From: Lysinibacillus sp.
Lineage (GTDB): Bacteria > Bacillota > Bacilli > Bacillales_A > Planococcaceae
Direction of reading: 5' to 3'
Length of the DNA: 64,000 nucleotides
Assembly (NCBI GenBank): GCA_031181585.1
Contig: JAPSKP010000003.1
Location: forward strand, 62,001 to 126,000
In this document: one piece after another, positions 17,082 through 29,161 of the stretch
Position numbering within the stretch: position 1 is the first letter of the stretch
How the letters are laid out: the number at the start of each line of letters is the position of its first letter
Made by a program: the position numbers and the translations under genes
The notes under the pieces: model-generated
Database searches by the model: none
Told to the model about the DNA's origin: nothing
Seen by the model: the letters and a program-made list of their open reading frames with translations, nothing else

Positions 17082-17861
17082 ATGGCAACTTTAGAAATCA
17101 AAGATCTTCACGTTGAAATTGACGGCAAAGAGATTTTAAAAGGTGTAAACCTAACTATTAACACAAACGAAGTACATGCGATCATGGGTCCAAACGGTAC
17201 TGGTAAATCTACATTAGCATCTGCAATCATGGGTCACCCTAAATACGAAGTAACACAAGGTGAAGTATTACTTGATGGCGAGAACGTATTAGAAATGGAA
17301 GTAGATGAGCGTGCGAAAGCTGGTCTATTCCTAGCGATGCAATATCCTTCAGAAATCTCTGGTGTTACAAATGCAGACTTCCTGCGTTCTGCAATCAATG
17401 CACGCCGTGAAGAAGGTGATGAAATTTCCTTAATGAAATTCATCCGTGAATTAGATAAAACAATGGACTTTTTAGAAATGCCGGAAGAAATGGGTCAACG
17501 TTACTTAAACGAAGGCTTCTCTGGCGGTGAGAAAAAACGTAACGAAATTCTTCAATTAATGATGATCAAGCCTACTTTCGCTATTCTTGACGAAATCGAT
17601 TCAGGTCTAGATATCGATGCATTGAAAATCGTTTCAAAAGGTATCAATGAAATGCGCGGTGAAGGCTTCGGCTGCTTGATGATCACGCACTATCAACGTC
17701 TATTAAACTACATCACACCAGATCACGTACACGTTATGATGCAAGGCCGTGTCGTAAAATCGGGCGGTTCTGAATTAGCTCAACGCTTAGAAGCTGAAGG
17801 CTATGAGTGGATTAAAAAAGAATTAGGTATTGAAGACGAAACAGTTGGTCAAGAAGCATAA
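17082..17861 (+). CDS. sufC: Fe-S assembly ATPase SufC
   Basis: This cytosolic ABC-type ATPase works with SufB and SufD as the SufBC2D scaffold for building Fe-S clusters. It has Walker A GPNGTGKST (about 36-44), the signature FSGGEKKR, Walker B FAILDEIDSGLD and the H-loop His in MITHYQR. At 259 residues it is the expected size with no membrane partner. GGAGGGT precedes the ATG. It is the first gene of sufCDSUB, the standard Bacillota order. Confidence 0.97.
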   Translation: MATLEIKDLHVEIDGKEILKGVNLTINTNEVHAIMGPNGTGKSTLASAIMGHPKYEVTQGEVLLDGENVLEMEVDERAKAGLFLAMQYPSEISGVTNADFLRSAINARREEGDEISLMKFIRELDKTMDFLEMPEEMGQRYLNEGFSGGEKKRNEILQLMMIKPTFAILDEIDSGLDIDALKIVSKGINEMRGEGFGCLMITHYQRLLNYITPDHVHVMMQGRVVKSGGSELAQRLEAEGYEWIKKELGIEDETVGQEA

Positions 17862-17879
17862 TTAAGGAGGACGAAAGAG

Positions 17880-20846
<2,967 letters not shown>

Positions 20847-20872
20847 TTATCGCAATAGTAACAAACTGTCAG

Positions 20873-20974
20873 GCTAAAGCGCTGTTTTGCCCGGGAAGTG
20901 AGATGGGCAGCTGTTTGATCGAAGATAGCTGCATCTCAGACCCGCATTTGGCGCAGGTGATCAAGCGCTTTAGC
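20873..20974 (+). other. Structured sufU-sufB intergenic element
   Basis: A perfect 11-bp inverted repeat (GCTAAAGCGCT at 20873, AGCGCTTTAGC at 20964) encloses an imperfect inner hairpin: GAGAT, a two-base bulge, GCAGCT at 20900-20912 pairs with AGCTGCATCTC at 20927-20937. The element ends about 20 bases before the sufB ribosome site and has no T run. It may be an RNA element acting between sufU and sufB; no family name is recognised. Confidence 0.5.
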
Positions 20975-21005
20975 AACTTTTCTATAAACGAACGGAGGAG
21001 ACAAC

Positions 21006-22403
21006 ATGGCGAAAAAGATGCCTGATATCGGCGATTACAAATATGGCTTCCATGACAAGGACGTATCAATTTTCCGTTCAAAACGTGGATTGACTGAAGA
21101 AATCGTTCGAGAAATTTCAAAAATGAAAGAAGAGCCGGAGTGGATGTTAGAATACCGCTTGAACGCTCTAGAAATCTTCTATTCAAAACCAATGCCACAA
21201 TGGGGCGGCGACCTTTCTGCATTAAACTTCGACGAAATTACGTACTACGTAAAACCGTCTGAAGCTACACAAAAATCATGGGATGAAGTACCTGAAGAAA
21301 TCAAACGTACATTTGATAAATTAGGTATCCCAGAAGCAGAACAAAAATACTTGGCAGGTGTATCTGCTCAGTACGAATCTGAAGTAGTTTACCACAACAT
21401 GAAACAAGACCTTGAAGATATGGGTATTGTATTTAAAGATACAGACTCAGCGCTTCGTGAAAACGAAGACATCTTCAAACAATACTGGGGTACAGTTATT
21501 CCAGCAGCAGATAACAAATTTTCTGCCCTTAACTCCGCAGTATGGTCAGGTGGTTCATTTATCTATGTACCACCAGGTGTGAAAGTAGAAACACCATTAC
21601 AAGCTTACTTCCGTATCAACTCTGAAAACATGGGTCAATTCGAGCGTACATTGATCATCGTTGATGAGGGTGCACACGTACACTACGTAGAAGGATGTAC
21701 AGCTCCTGTTTATACAACAAACTCATTACACTCAGCAGTAGTAGAAATCATCGTTAAGAAGGATGCTTACTGCCGTTATACAACGATCCAAAACTGGGCG
21801 AATAACGTTTACAACCTAGTAACAAAACGTACAGTTGTTGAAGCAAATGGTACGATGGAATGGATCGATGGAAACATCGGTTCAAAATTAACGATGAAAT
21901 ATCCAGCTTGTATCCTTAAAGGTGAAGGCGCTCGTGGTATGACATTATCTATCGCATTAGCTGGCCGCGGTCAGCACCAAGATGCTGGTGCGAAAATGAT
22001 CCACTTAGCACCAAACACATCTTCAACAATCGTATCAAAATCGATTTCAAAACAAGGCGGTAAAGTAACATACCGTGGTATCGTTCGCTTCGGTCCTCGT
22101 GCTACTGGTGCACGTGCGAACATCGAGTGTGATACATTAATCATGGATAACGAGTCTACTTCAGACACAATTCCATACAACGAAATCTTAAATGACAATG
22201 TATCTTTAGAGCACGAAGCAAAAGTTTCAAAAGTATCTGAAGAGCAATTGTTCTATCTAATGTCTCGTGGTATTTCAGAAGAAGAAGCGACAGAAATGAT
22301 CGTAATGGGCTTCATCGAGCCATTTACAAAAGAGCTTCCAATGGAATACGCAGTAGAGATGAACCGTCTGATCAAGTTCGAGATGGAAGGTTCTATCGGA
22401 TAA
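21006..22403 (+). CDS. sufB: Fe-S assembly scaffold SufB
   Basis: SufB is the main scaffold subunit on which Fe-S clusters form, together with SufC and SufD. The 465 residues contain the beta-helix core and the conserved C-terminal block [28 protein letters not shown]. Cysteines in VEGCTAP and [10 protein letters not shown] lie in the core, and the Cys of NIECDTLIM is the usual sulfur-acceptor region. ACGGAGGAGA gives a strong ribosome site. It is the last gene of the operon and is followed by a terminator. Confidence 0.97.
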   Translation: MAKKMPDIGDYKYGFHDKDVSIFRSKRGLTEEIVREISKMKEEPEWMLEYRLNALEIFYSKPMPQWGGDLSALNFDEITYYVKPSEATQKSWDEVPEEIKRTFDKLGIPEAEQKYLAGVSAQYESEVVYHNMKQDLEDMGIVFKDTDSALRENEDIFKQYWGTVIPAADNKFSALNSAVWSGGSFIYVPPGVKVETPLQAYFRINSENMGQFERTLIIVDEGAHVHYVEGCTAPVYTTNSLHSAVVEIIVKKDAYCRYTTIQNWANNVYNLVTKRTVVEANGTMEWIDGNIGSKLTMKYPACILKGEGARGMTLSIALAGRGQHQDAGAKMIHLAPNTSSTIVSKSISKQGGKVTYRGIVRFGPRATGARANIECDTLIMDNESTSDTIPYNEILNDNVSLEHEAKVSKVSEEQLFYLMSRGISEEEATEMIVMGFIEPFTKELPMEYAVEMNRLIKFEMEGSIG

Positions 22404-22414
22404 TCCAAAAAAAT

Positions 22415-22442
22415 CGAGTGCTCATTGCACTCGGTTTTTTTT
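22415..22442 (+). terminator. Terminator of the suf operon
   Basis: CGAGTGC and GCACTCG pair around TCATT and are followed by eight T. Confidence 0.88.
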
Positions 22443-22473
22443 GAATTTTGTTATTTAATATATCTCTTATGCT

Positions 22474-23319
22474 TTATCTAGAAATAATAGGAACCCACAA
22501 TTCGTGTTTTCGTTTATGCTTTGGTCCGTAATAGCATTCGATACAAGGTAAATTAGCTAACTCGTATCCCGAGGTTGGAACCCACTCTGTATATAATCTC
22601 TTCCATGCCTCTACAATATTAGGGAAAACCACCCATGTGTTTGGAGGAATCGTGAGAATCTCCATATCGCTTGGCGGCTCGTCATCATATCTTACTCCCA
22701 TAAAATAAGCAAACTCATCATCTGTGATGGATGCTTCCTTCCCGCAAATCCCTAGAAGCCCTTCAAGTGAACATTTTGGGTTTTCCCATGACATATCGAT
22801 CAGCTCCTGCATAAAGCCATCTTTCTTGGCGCTGTTCCACAATGTAGGAATTGTCTTAAAAGCTCTAGCTGTTTTGACAGGGTTGCTTCTTCCAATGATT
22901 CGCAGTTCAAAATCAATGTTTTCTATTCTGTAATCCATTTCTGTGTCTCCTTTTATGGAAATTTGGAAAGAGATTTTAGGAAAGGCTTTTAATTCTACTC
23001 CATGTTTTCTGGCGGAAGAAGGAGTTAGACCGTGTGTCTTTTTGAAAGCACGTGTAAATGAATCTACAGATTCATATCCATATTTTGCTGCGATATCTAT
23101 TATCAGCACATTGCTTTTTTGAATTTCAAATGCCGCAAGAGTTAGGCGTCTTCTTCTTATATATTCAGAAAGCGATATACCAGCAAGAGAAGAGAACATA
23201 CGAGAAAAATGATACTCCGATGTATGAGCAATCTTGGCAATGTCCTTATAGTTTATATCTCCTTCGATATTTCGTTCAATATAATCCAGTACGTTGTTCA
23301 TTCGTTCCAGCCATTCCAT
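22474..23319 (-). CDS. AraC-family regulator with GyrI-like domain
   Basis: About 281 residues. The N-terminal 105 residues are two helix-turn-helix motifs of the AraC type (YKDIAKIAHTSEYHFSRMF, then DIAAKYGYESVDSFTRAFKKTHGLTP). The C-terminal 150 residues are a GyrI-like small-molecule-binding domain, as in Rob or SoxS-like effector regulators. I use the ATG at 23319 because GAGGGAG lies upstream of it; an earlier start would add six residues. It is a stand-alone gene convergent with sufB. Likely inducers are hydrophobic drugs or cations, by analogy only. Confidence 0.88.
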   Translation of the reverse strand: MEWLERMNNVLDYIERNIEGDINYKDIAKIAHTSEYHFSRMFSSLAGISLSEYIRRRRLTLAAFEIQKSNVLIIDIAAKYGYESVDSFTRAFKKTHGLTPSSARKHGVELKAFPKISFQISIKGDTEMDYRIENIDFELRIIGRSNPVKTARAFKTIPTLWNSAKKDGFMQELIDMSWENPKCSLEGLLGICGKEASITDDEFAYFMGVRYDDEPPSDMEILTIPPNTWVVFPNIVEAWKRLYTEWVPTSGYELANLPCIECYYGPKHKRKHELWVPIISR

Positions 23320-23786
23320 AAAATTTATCTCCCTCAAGAAAATAATAAATAAGTGAAAGCCATTTTTCCCGACATCTACTGCCTAAAAAAGTCGTATGTC
23401 CCATTTTAGAATCGACATCCCAGCTATCTATGCAGATTAGTTATATATTAGGGAAAATTTTTATAAATGTATATATTGAATTATAATAGAAGGCTGGTCG
23501 AATTCATCCTCTATAAAGAGTATTTGTAAAGGTATTTTAAGTAATGGTCATTGATTTTGGAAAAATAAGGAGGTTATTCAGAGGGAAAAGTAAGACATAA
23601 TATATGATATTTCTAATAAGGAGGGGGAGGTATATTAGGAATTGTCCCCGCTTACTCTTCCTATAAGAATATAGGAAGAGCAAAATGAAGTATTTTAACT
23701 GAATGATTAGCTTTCATTCTGAAATACAGCGACAGCGGAAAAACATTTGGTTTGGGAAATTGTAAATAGCCTGCTAATAGCAAACT
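23320..23786. other. Gap with orphan palindrome
   Basis: This 467-base AT-rich gap lies between the AraC regulator and a glycerophosphodiesterase. It holds the perfect inverted repeat described at 23655-23680 and several purine-rich, ribosome-site-like strings (for example near 23569 and 23620) that are not followed by a credible reading frame. Confidence 0.55.
23655..23680. repeat. Perfect 11-bp inverted repeat, 4-base loop
   Basis: CTCTTCCTATA, loop AGAA, TATAGGAAGAG. No T run follows on either strand, so it does not look like an intrinsic terminator. It may be an operator or a small-RNA stem. Confidence 0.5.
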
Positions 23787-24521
23787 TTAATGGTTAGTAT
23801 GATTTTTACCTAGTGCAGCGAGCATTATATCAGGCACATCCGTAAAAATAGCATCCACACCAGCCGTTTGCAGCTGTCTTGCAATCGTCTCATCGTTTAC
23901 CGTAAAAGTACGGACGATGGCGCCATTGCTGATAGCTTCTTTTATAATTCCACGAAAAGTATGGTAGTAAGGAATATGCAGGGCATCACCAGGCAGGGAT
24001 TTTACATACGATTCAAGCTGAACAATGAGGGAGCCAAACAGCACGCCAGTTTGAATCATAGGCTGCAATTGATGAAATCGCTGGATACTCTCATGATTAA
24101 AGGAAGACACAATGATACGTTCCTGCAATCCAACAGCATTAATTTCCTCGGAAATGAGGTTTTCTATTCCTTCGTATTCAAAAATATCGGACTTGATCTC
24201 AATATTCAGGATATGTTCTGTCTCCTTGAAAATAGCAAAGACTTCTCCAAGTGTAGGAATTATTTCACCCGCAAATTGTTCTCCAAACCAACTCCCATAA
24301 TCATATTGCCGCAGCTCGTCTAGTGTCATATCCTTTACAAAACCAGAACCATTTGACGTACGATCAATTGTTTCATCATGAATAACTACCAGCTGCCGAT
24401 CTGCTGTCAGATGGACATCAAACTCTACACCAAATACGTCCAGCTCCGCTGCCTTATGGAAAGCGAGCGGTGTATTTTCCGGAAACTTCCCACTAAATCC
24501 CCTATGTGCAAATAGCTTCAT
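23787..24521 (-). CDS. Cytosolic glycerophosphodiester phosphodiesterase
   Basis: This enzyme hydrolyses glycerophosphodiesters to sn-glycerol-3-phosphate and an alcohol. It is a 244-residue GDPD TIM barrel with the catalytic HRG in FAHRGFSGKFPENT, metal ligands in EFDVHLT, the HDE/HD motif in VVIHDETIDRTSNG and NIEIK. There is no signal peptide, so the substrate must enter the cell first, which fits the divergent ugp transporter beginning 188 bases away. It is similar to B. subtilis YhdW/YqiK-type enzymes. Confidence 0.92.
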   Translation of the reverse strand: MKLFAHRGFSGKFPENTPLAFHKAAELDVFGVEFDVHLTADRQLVVIHDETIDRTSNGSGFVKDMTLDELRQYDYGSWFGEQFAGEIIPTLGEVFAIFKETEHILNIEIKSDIFEYEGIENLISEEINAVGLQERIIVSSFNHESIQRFHQLQPMIQTGVLFGSLIVQLESYVKSLPGDALHIPYYHTFRGIIKEAISNGAIVRTFTVNDETIARQLQTAGVDAIFTDVPDIMLAALGKNHTNH

Positions 24522-24606
24522 TTTTGTTTGTCCCTACTTTCCTTTGAAAAATAGTAAAACTTCTTCGTTATTTAGAATATAGTGATTCAAAGACCGACAC
24601 AACCAA

Positions 24607-24645
24607 TTTACAGAAAATTCATACGGAGTTAACGGTTCCTTGATA
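24607..24645 (+). promoter_or_regulatory. Pho box (four PhoP repeats)
   Basis: Four hexamers at an exact 11-bp period: TTTACA (24607), TTCATA (24618), TTAACG (24629) and TTGATA (24640). The B. subtilis PhoP consensus is TT(A/C/T)A(C/T)A. Two repeats match fully and two at five of six positions. The block ends ten bases before a perfect TATAAT, the arrangement of PhoP-activated promoters. Confidence 0.75.
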
Positions 24646-24654
24646 TCAGCCTTT

Positions 24655-24660
24655 TATAAT
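24655..24660 (+). promoter_or_regulatory. -10 box of the ugp promoter
   Basis: A perfect TATAAT with no recognisable -35 seventeen bases upstream (that position lies within the Pho box), as expected for an activator-dependent promoter. The predicted start is near 24667. Confidence 0.65.
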
Positions 24661-24708
24661 GTCCTTATAAGGAGCGTTAGCCCGTCGAGAAGGGGGAGAA
24701 GAAGGTGC

Positions 24709-25797
24709 ATGGAAAGAGTTAAGCTAGAAAATGTAAAAAAATCTTATGATAAACAGACGGAAGTGCTCCGTGACATCAATGTAGAAGTAGAGCCGGGAGA
24801 GTTTTTTGTCCTAGTAGGTCCGTCTGGATGCGGAAAGAGTACAATGCTTCGGGTCATTGCTGGTCTGGAGGAAATTACAGCAGGAAACTTGATTTTCGGA
24901 GAAGAGGTCGTCAATGACATTCATCCGAGCAAGCGTGGAATTACGATGGTGTTTCAAAATTATGCTTTGTATCCACATATGACAGTAGCGGAAAACATCG
25001 GCTTTGGTCTCCAAGTGAAGAAGCTTGGAAAACAAGTTCGCAAGGAGAAGATAGAAGAAGTAGCGGGCATGCTTGGCTTAAGTGATTATCTAAACAGGAA
25101 GCCGCGTCAACTGTCGGGAGGGCAACGCCAGCGTGTTGCCCTGGCAAGAGCCATTGTAAATGAGCAGCCAATTTGTTTGATGGATGAGCCTCTTTCGAAC
25201 CTTGATGCGAAACTGCGTGCCCATATGCGATCTGAGCTTCGGCGTTTGCAGAAAAAGCTGGGCTTTACAATGATTTATGTTACCCATGACCAGGTAGAGG
25301 CGATGACCATGGGAGACAGGATGATGATTTTGGATAAAGGAGTCGCCCAGCAAATCGGCAGCCCGATGGATATTTATAATTTTCCGGAAAATACCTTTGT
25401 GGCTACATTTATTGGCTCACCCCCGATGAATCTGAAAAAAGCAAATGTACAAGCAGCCGCACATACCATTCAGCTCAGTTCCATGATTACCATTCCCATT
25501 GAAGCACAGCTTTCAGAGAAACTGCCGGAAAGTGTTATTTTGGGAGTGCGACCGGAGCACCTGACACGGCCAGCAGAGGGAAGCCGGGTTTACAAGGCGC
25601 CAGTTGTCAATGTCGCACTTTTAGGGAACGAAACGTTAATTTCTCTCGATTTGGACGGAGAAGAATGGATTTGTAAATGGGGAGGGCAATGGCATTATAA
25701 AATCGGCCAATCACTTGAATTTTCTATTAACGAAGAGGAAATTTGCTTGTTTGATCCGGAGACAGAAAAAATCATCCAAAAAGGGATGAAAGGGTAA
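24709..25797 (+). CDS. ugpC: Glycerol-3-phosphate ABC transporter ATPase
   Basis: This is the ATPase of a carbohydrate-type (MalK/UgpC family) importer. It has Walker A GPSGCGKST, the signature LSGGQRQRVALARAI, Walker B CLMDEPLSNLDAKLR and a C-terminal OB-like regulatory domain (about 235-360). The ATG at 24709 follows AGGGGGAG; a longer frame upstream runs through the promoter. ATPases of this family are shared among sugar transporters, so the specificity comes from the neighbours and the Pho box. It is the first gene of ugpC-A-E-B. Confidence 0.88.
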   Translation: MERVKLENVKKSYDKQTEVLRDINVEVEPGEFFVLVGPSGCGKSTMLRVIAGLEEITAGNLIFGEEVVNDIHPSKRGITMVFQNYALYPHMTVAENIGFGLQVKKLGKQVRKEKIEEVAGMLGLSDYLNRKPRQLSGGQRQRVALARAIVNEQPICLMDEPLSNLDAKLRAHMRSELRRLQKKLGFTMIYVTHDQVEAMTMGDRMMILDKGVAQQIGSPMDIYNFPENTFVATFIGSPPMNLKKANVQAAAHTIQLSSMITIPIEAQLSEKLPESVILGVRPEHLTRPAEGSRVYKAPVVNVALLGNETLISLDLDGEEWICKWGGQWHYKIGQSLEFSINEEEICLFDPETEKIIQKGMKG

Positions 25798-25809
25798 GGG
25801 GTGGAGTAG

Positions 25810-26694
25810 ATGAAGCTGTGGAAACGGTCTGTAAACGTGAGAGTAGGGCTGCTTTACCTCCTTCCCTCCATTATCCTCTTTAGCATGTTTGTGTTCTATC
25901 CGATGGCAAAAACAATTTATTTAAGCTTCTTTTTAACGAATCAAAATGGCCTGCCTGTCTATTTTAATGGCATAGAAAACTATACGTATATTTTTTCATC
26001 GGATGAATTCCGCAATAGTATGAAGGCGACCTTGTTATTTGTCATCTATACCGTACCGGTGAGCGTATTGATCGCGCTTATCATGGCCATTTTGGCAAAT
26101 GAGAAGTTAAAAGGAATCGGCTTTTACCGAACAATTTTTTCTTCGACGATGGGTATTTCTGTGGCAGCATCAGCGGTTGTATGGCTGTTCCTATTTCATC
26201 CATCGGTGGGGGCATTTAATAATATTTTAAAAGCGATCAATCTGCCGGCAGTTCAGTGGCTGCTGGATCCTGAATGGGCCTTGCTTTCGGTTTCTCTAAC
26301 GACAATCTGGATGAATATCGGTTTTAACTTTCTCGTCATTCTGGGAGGATTGCAAAATATTGATGAAAGCCTTTATGAAAGTGCAACGATAGACGGGGCA
26401 GGCTATTTTACAAAACTGCGCCGAATCACCATTCCGCTTTTATCTCCTACATTATTTTTCATCATTACCATTTCGTTAATTAATACATTCCAGAGCTTTG
26501 GCCAAATCGATATTTTGACCAAGGGAGGGCCCATCCAGTCGACCAACTTAGTTGTGTATTCGATTTACAAGGAGGCATTTGTTAATTATCAGTTTGGTAC
26601 AGCTAGTGCACAGGCCATTGTGTTGTTCGCTGTCGTACTCATTGTTACCATACTGCAATTTAAGTTTGGAGAAAGGAAGGTTCATTACCAATGA
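25810..26694 (+). CDS. ugpA: Glycerol-3-phosphate ABC transporter permease UgpA
   Basis: A 294-residue MalF-type inner membrane permease with six membrane helices and the coupling-loop motif ESATIDGAGYFTKLRRITIPLL (EAA-like). It forms a heterodimer with UgpE. It starts 12 bases after ugpC and overlaps ugpE by four bases (ATGA). Confidence 0.87.
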   Translation: MKLWKRSVNVRVGLLYLLPSIILFSMFVFYPMAKTIYLSFFLTNQNGLPVYFNGIENYTYIFSSDEFRNSMKATLLFVIYTVPVSVLIALIMAILANEKLKGIGFYRTIFSSTMGISVAASAVVWLFLFHPSVGAFNNILKAINLPAVQWLLDPEWALLSVSLTTIWMNIGFNFLVILGGLQNIDESLYESATIDGAGYFTKLRRITIPLLSPTLFFIITISLINTFQSFGQIDILTKGGPIQSTNLVVYSIYKEAFVNYQFGTASAQAIVLFAVVLIVTILQFKFGERKVHYQ

Positions 26695-27509
26695 AGATGC
26701 CACTTTCTCAAAAAGTATTATTCTATATTCTGCTAACTATTTTCGCAGTACTCGTATTTTTTCCTGTCGCCTATGCCTTTTTAATTTCATTTATGACCCC
26801 GCAGGAAGTGCTTATGGGCAATATTTTGCCGCGCAGCTTCTCGTTTGGGAACTATGAGCAGGCTTTCGAGCGTTTGCCGCTGCTGAGATATTTATTGAAC
26901 AGTTTTGTTGTTTCTACCATTGTCATGGCCGGACAGGTGCTAGTATGTGCTATGGCTGCCTATGTCTTTGTGTTCCTGCCGTTCCGGGGCAGCAACCTTA
27001 TTTTCTTCCTGTTTATTTCAACAATGATGATTCCATGGGAGGCAACGATGATTCCGAACTTCCTGCTCGTTCAGGGGTTTGGCTGGACCAATACGTATAT
27101 GGCATTAACGCTGCCTTTCTTCGCATCGGCATTCGGTACGTTTCTATTACGCCAGCATTTCTTAACGATTCCGTATGAGCTGTATGAAGCGGCCCAAATT
27201 GGGGGCGTTGGAAAGCTTAAGTTTTTCTGGAAGGTCGTATTACCGATGTCTAAGACGAGTGTTATTACACTCGGTGCCTACAGTTTTTTAACGACATGGA
27301 ATATGTATTTGTGGCCTCTCCTAACGACAACGAATGATACGGTAAGAACCGTACAAATCGGGATTCGCCAATTACAGTCAAATGAAAGTGCCACTGACTG
27401 GGGAGTAGTAATGGCAGGGGTCATGATTATTATTTTGCCTACTTTAATCCTGCTATTTTTAGGTCAAAAGCAATTGCAAAAAGGATTAACGCAGGGAGCT
27501 ATCAAATAA
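26691..27509 (+). CDS. ugpE: Glycerol-3-phosphate ABC transporter permease UgpE
   Basis: A 272-residue MalG-type permease, partner of UgpA, with six membrane helices and the coupling motif ELYEAAQIGGVGKLKFFWKVVLPM. The start codon overlaps the ugpA stop (ATGA), so translation is coupled. The binding protein gene follows after 20 bases. Confidence 0.87.
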   Translation: MKMPLSQKVLFYILLTIFAVLVFFPVAYAFLISFMTPQEVLMGNILPRSFSFGNYEQAFERLPLLRYLLNSFVVSTIVMAGQVLVCAMAAYVFVFLPFRGSNLIFFLFISTMMIPWEATMIPNFLLVQGFGWTNTYMALTLPFFASAFGTFLLRQHFLTIPYELYEAAQIGGVGKLKFFWKVVLPMSKTSVITLGAYSFLTTWNMYLWPLLTTTNDTVRTVQIGIRQLQSNESATDWGVVMAGVMIIILPTLILLFLGQKQLQKGLTQGAIK

Positions 27510-27529
27510 ATAAAAAGGGGTTCAAAGAG

Positions 27530-28900
27530 ATGTCCAACTTAAAAAAGCTATTTGCATTTGGTTTGATGTTTGTCCTCATGCTCATTATTAGTGCATGTAA
27601 CGGTGAAGAGGCTGCTGATGAGAGTGATCAAACAAAAGGAGAGACGGAAGAAAATACGGCACCAGCTAACGGCGAGAAAGTGAAGATAGAGTTTTGGCAT
27701 GCGATGAGTGGTCCGAACCAACAGGCCATTGATGATATTGTAGCCGACTATAATGCTTCACAGGATAAATATGAAGTAGAATCACTGTTCCAAGGCAGCT
27801 ATGAGGAATCTCTGACAAAGCTGCGCAGTGTCGGCGGTACAGCGGATGCTCCAGCTATTATGCAGGTATTTGAAGTCGGCACGAAATATATGATTGAAAG
27901 CGGATACATCGAACCAGTACAGACATTTATCGATAAAGATGGATATGATATTAGTCAATTAGAAGAAAATATCTTAAATTATTATTCTGTCGATGATCAA
28001 TTATATTCAATGCCATTTAACTCATCTACTCCTGTTATGCTCTACAATAAAGACGCATTTGCAGCCGCAGGGTTAGATCCTGAAAATCCTCCTGAAACAT
28101 TCGAGGAGGTCAAAGCGGCGGCTGAAAAGCTGACGAATGGGGATATGAAGGGCTTTTCGATCCTCTTGTACGGCTGGTTCTTTGAAGAAATGCTGGCAAC
28201 ACAGGGCGGTCTTTATGTAGATGCGGATAATGGCCGTACGGGAGAAGTAACAGAAGCGCTGTTCAATGGTGAAGAAGGGCGCCGTGTATTCGAATTCTTG
28301 AAAGAAATGAATGATGCAGGTACTTTAGGTAACTTCGGTTCAGTATGGGATGATATCCGGACTGCTTTCGTTTCTGGCCAGGTAGCGATGTATCTTGATT
28401 CATCTGCGGGTATTTCCGGTGTTGTAGAAAGTGCTCCATTTGAAGTAGGGGCAGCATATATCCCTCACTCTGAGGAAGCGGACCGAAACGGCGTAATTAT
28501 TGGCGGAGCTTCTTTATGGATGATGAACGGTATTTCCGAAGAGGAACAAGCTGGGGCATGGGATTTCATGAAATACTTGCAGACAGCACCTGTCCAGGCA
28601 AAATGGCATGTGACAACAGGGTACTTCGCAATCAACCCCGCTGCATATGACGAAGCGATTGTAAAAGAGCGCTGGATACAATATCCACAGTTCCAGGTAA
28701 CAGTAGACCAGCTGCAGGATACAAAGCCTTCTACAGCGACACAAGGAGCGCTTATTTCGGTATTCCCTGAATCAAGGGAGCACATTGTGACAGCGATCGA
28801 AGAACTGTATCAGGGCGGTGATCCGCAAGCGGTGCTCGATAAAGCAGCAGAATCTACAAATCGTGCTATCGAAATTGCGAACAAAACGAGCGGTAATTAG
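27530..28900 (+). CDS. ugpB: Glycerol-3-phosphate-binding lipoprotein UgpB
   Basis: This is a 456-residue extracellular solute-binding lipoprotein (family 1). The signal ends in the lipobox IISAC, giving the lipidated Cys of SACNGEEAAD (about residue 23), then an acidic linker. The mature start KIEFWHAMSGPNQQAIDDIV, the QVFEVGTKYMIESG region and the later GASLWMMNG segment resemble UgpB proteins, which bind glycerol-3-phosphate or glycerophosphocholine. Context (a GDPD on each side of the operon and a Pho box) supports phosphodiester uptake. Confidence 0.87.
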   Translation: MSNLKKLFAFGLMFVLMLIISACNGEEAADESDQTKGETEENTAPANGEKVKIEFWHAMSGPNQQAIDDIVADYNASQDKYEVESLFQGSYEESLTKLRSVGGTADAPAIMQVFEVGTKYMIESGYIEPVQTFIDKDGYDISQLEENILNYYSVDDQLYSMPFNSSTPVMLYNKDAFAAAGLDPENPPETFEEVKAAAEKLTNGDMKGFSILLYGWFFEEMLATQGGLYVDADNGRTGEVTEALFNGEEGRRVFEFLKEMNDAGTLGNFGSVWDDIRTAFVSGQVAMYLDSSAGISGVVESAPFEVGAAYIPHSEEADRNGVIIGGASLWMMNGISEEEQAGAWDFMKYLQTAPVQAKWHVTTGYFAINPAAYDEAIVKERWIQYPQFQVTVDQLQDTKPSTATQGALISVFPESREHIVTAIEELYQGGDPQAVLDKAAESTNRAIEIANKTSGN

Positions 28901-28952
28901 TTTTATTGCATAAGCAGAAGAATGAAGGAAACAAAATGGATCGAGTTTATGA

Positions 28953-28996
28953 AAGGAAGGCAGGGCTAATTTTATTAGTCCTGCTTTCCTTGTTTT
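28953..28996 (+). terminator. Terminator of the ugp operon
   Basis: AAGGAAGGCAGGGCTAAT pairs with ATTAGTCCTGCTTTCCTT with small mismatches and is followed by a T-rich tract. Confidence 0.88.
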
Positions 28997-29161
28997 AGAA
29001 AACCTACTTAATCTTAACGAAAAAGGGAAACGGTTTGTTTTTTCCTGTATACTTGAAGGAAAGAAAAAAGGGAGTGCAAATAGTTTAAAGCAGGAAGCAT
29101 ATCATAAGACGATCATCTAATATTAGGTGCTACGTTATTTAGAAAGGCGGCTATACAAGGC

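Noticed and set aside
23868-24323. A 151-codon plus-strand frame inside the glycerophosphodiesterase gene
   Set aside because: It is the shadow of the GDPD coding strand, whose motifs are clear; no start signal is seen.
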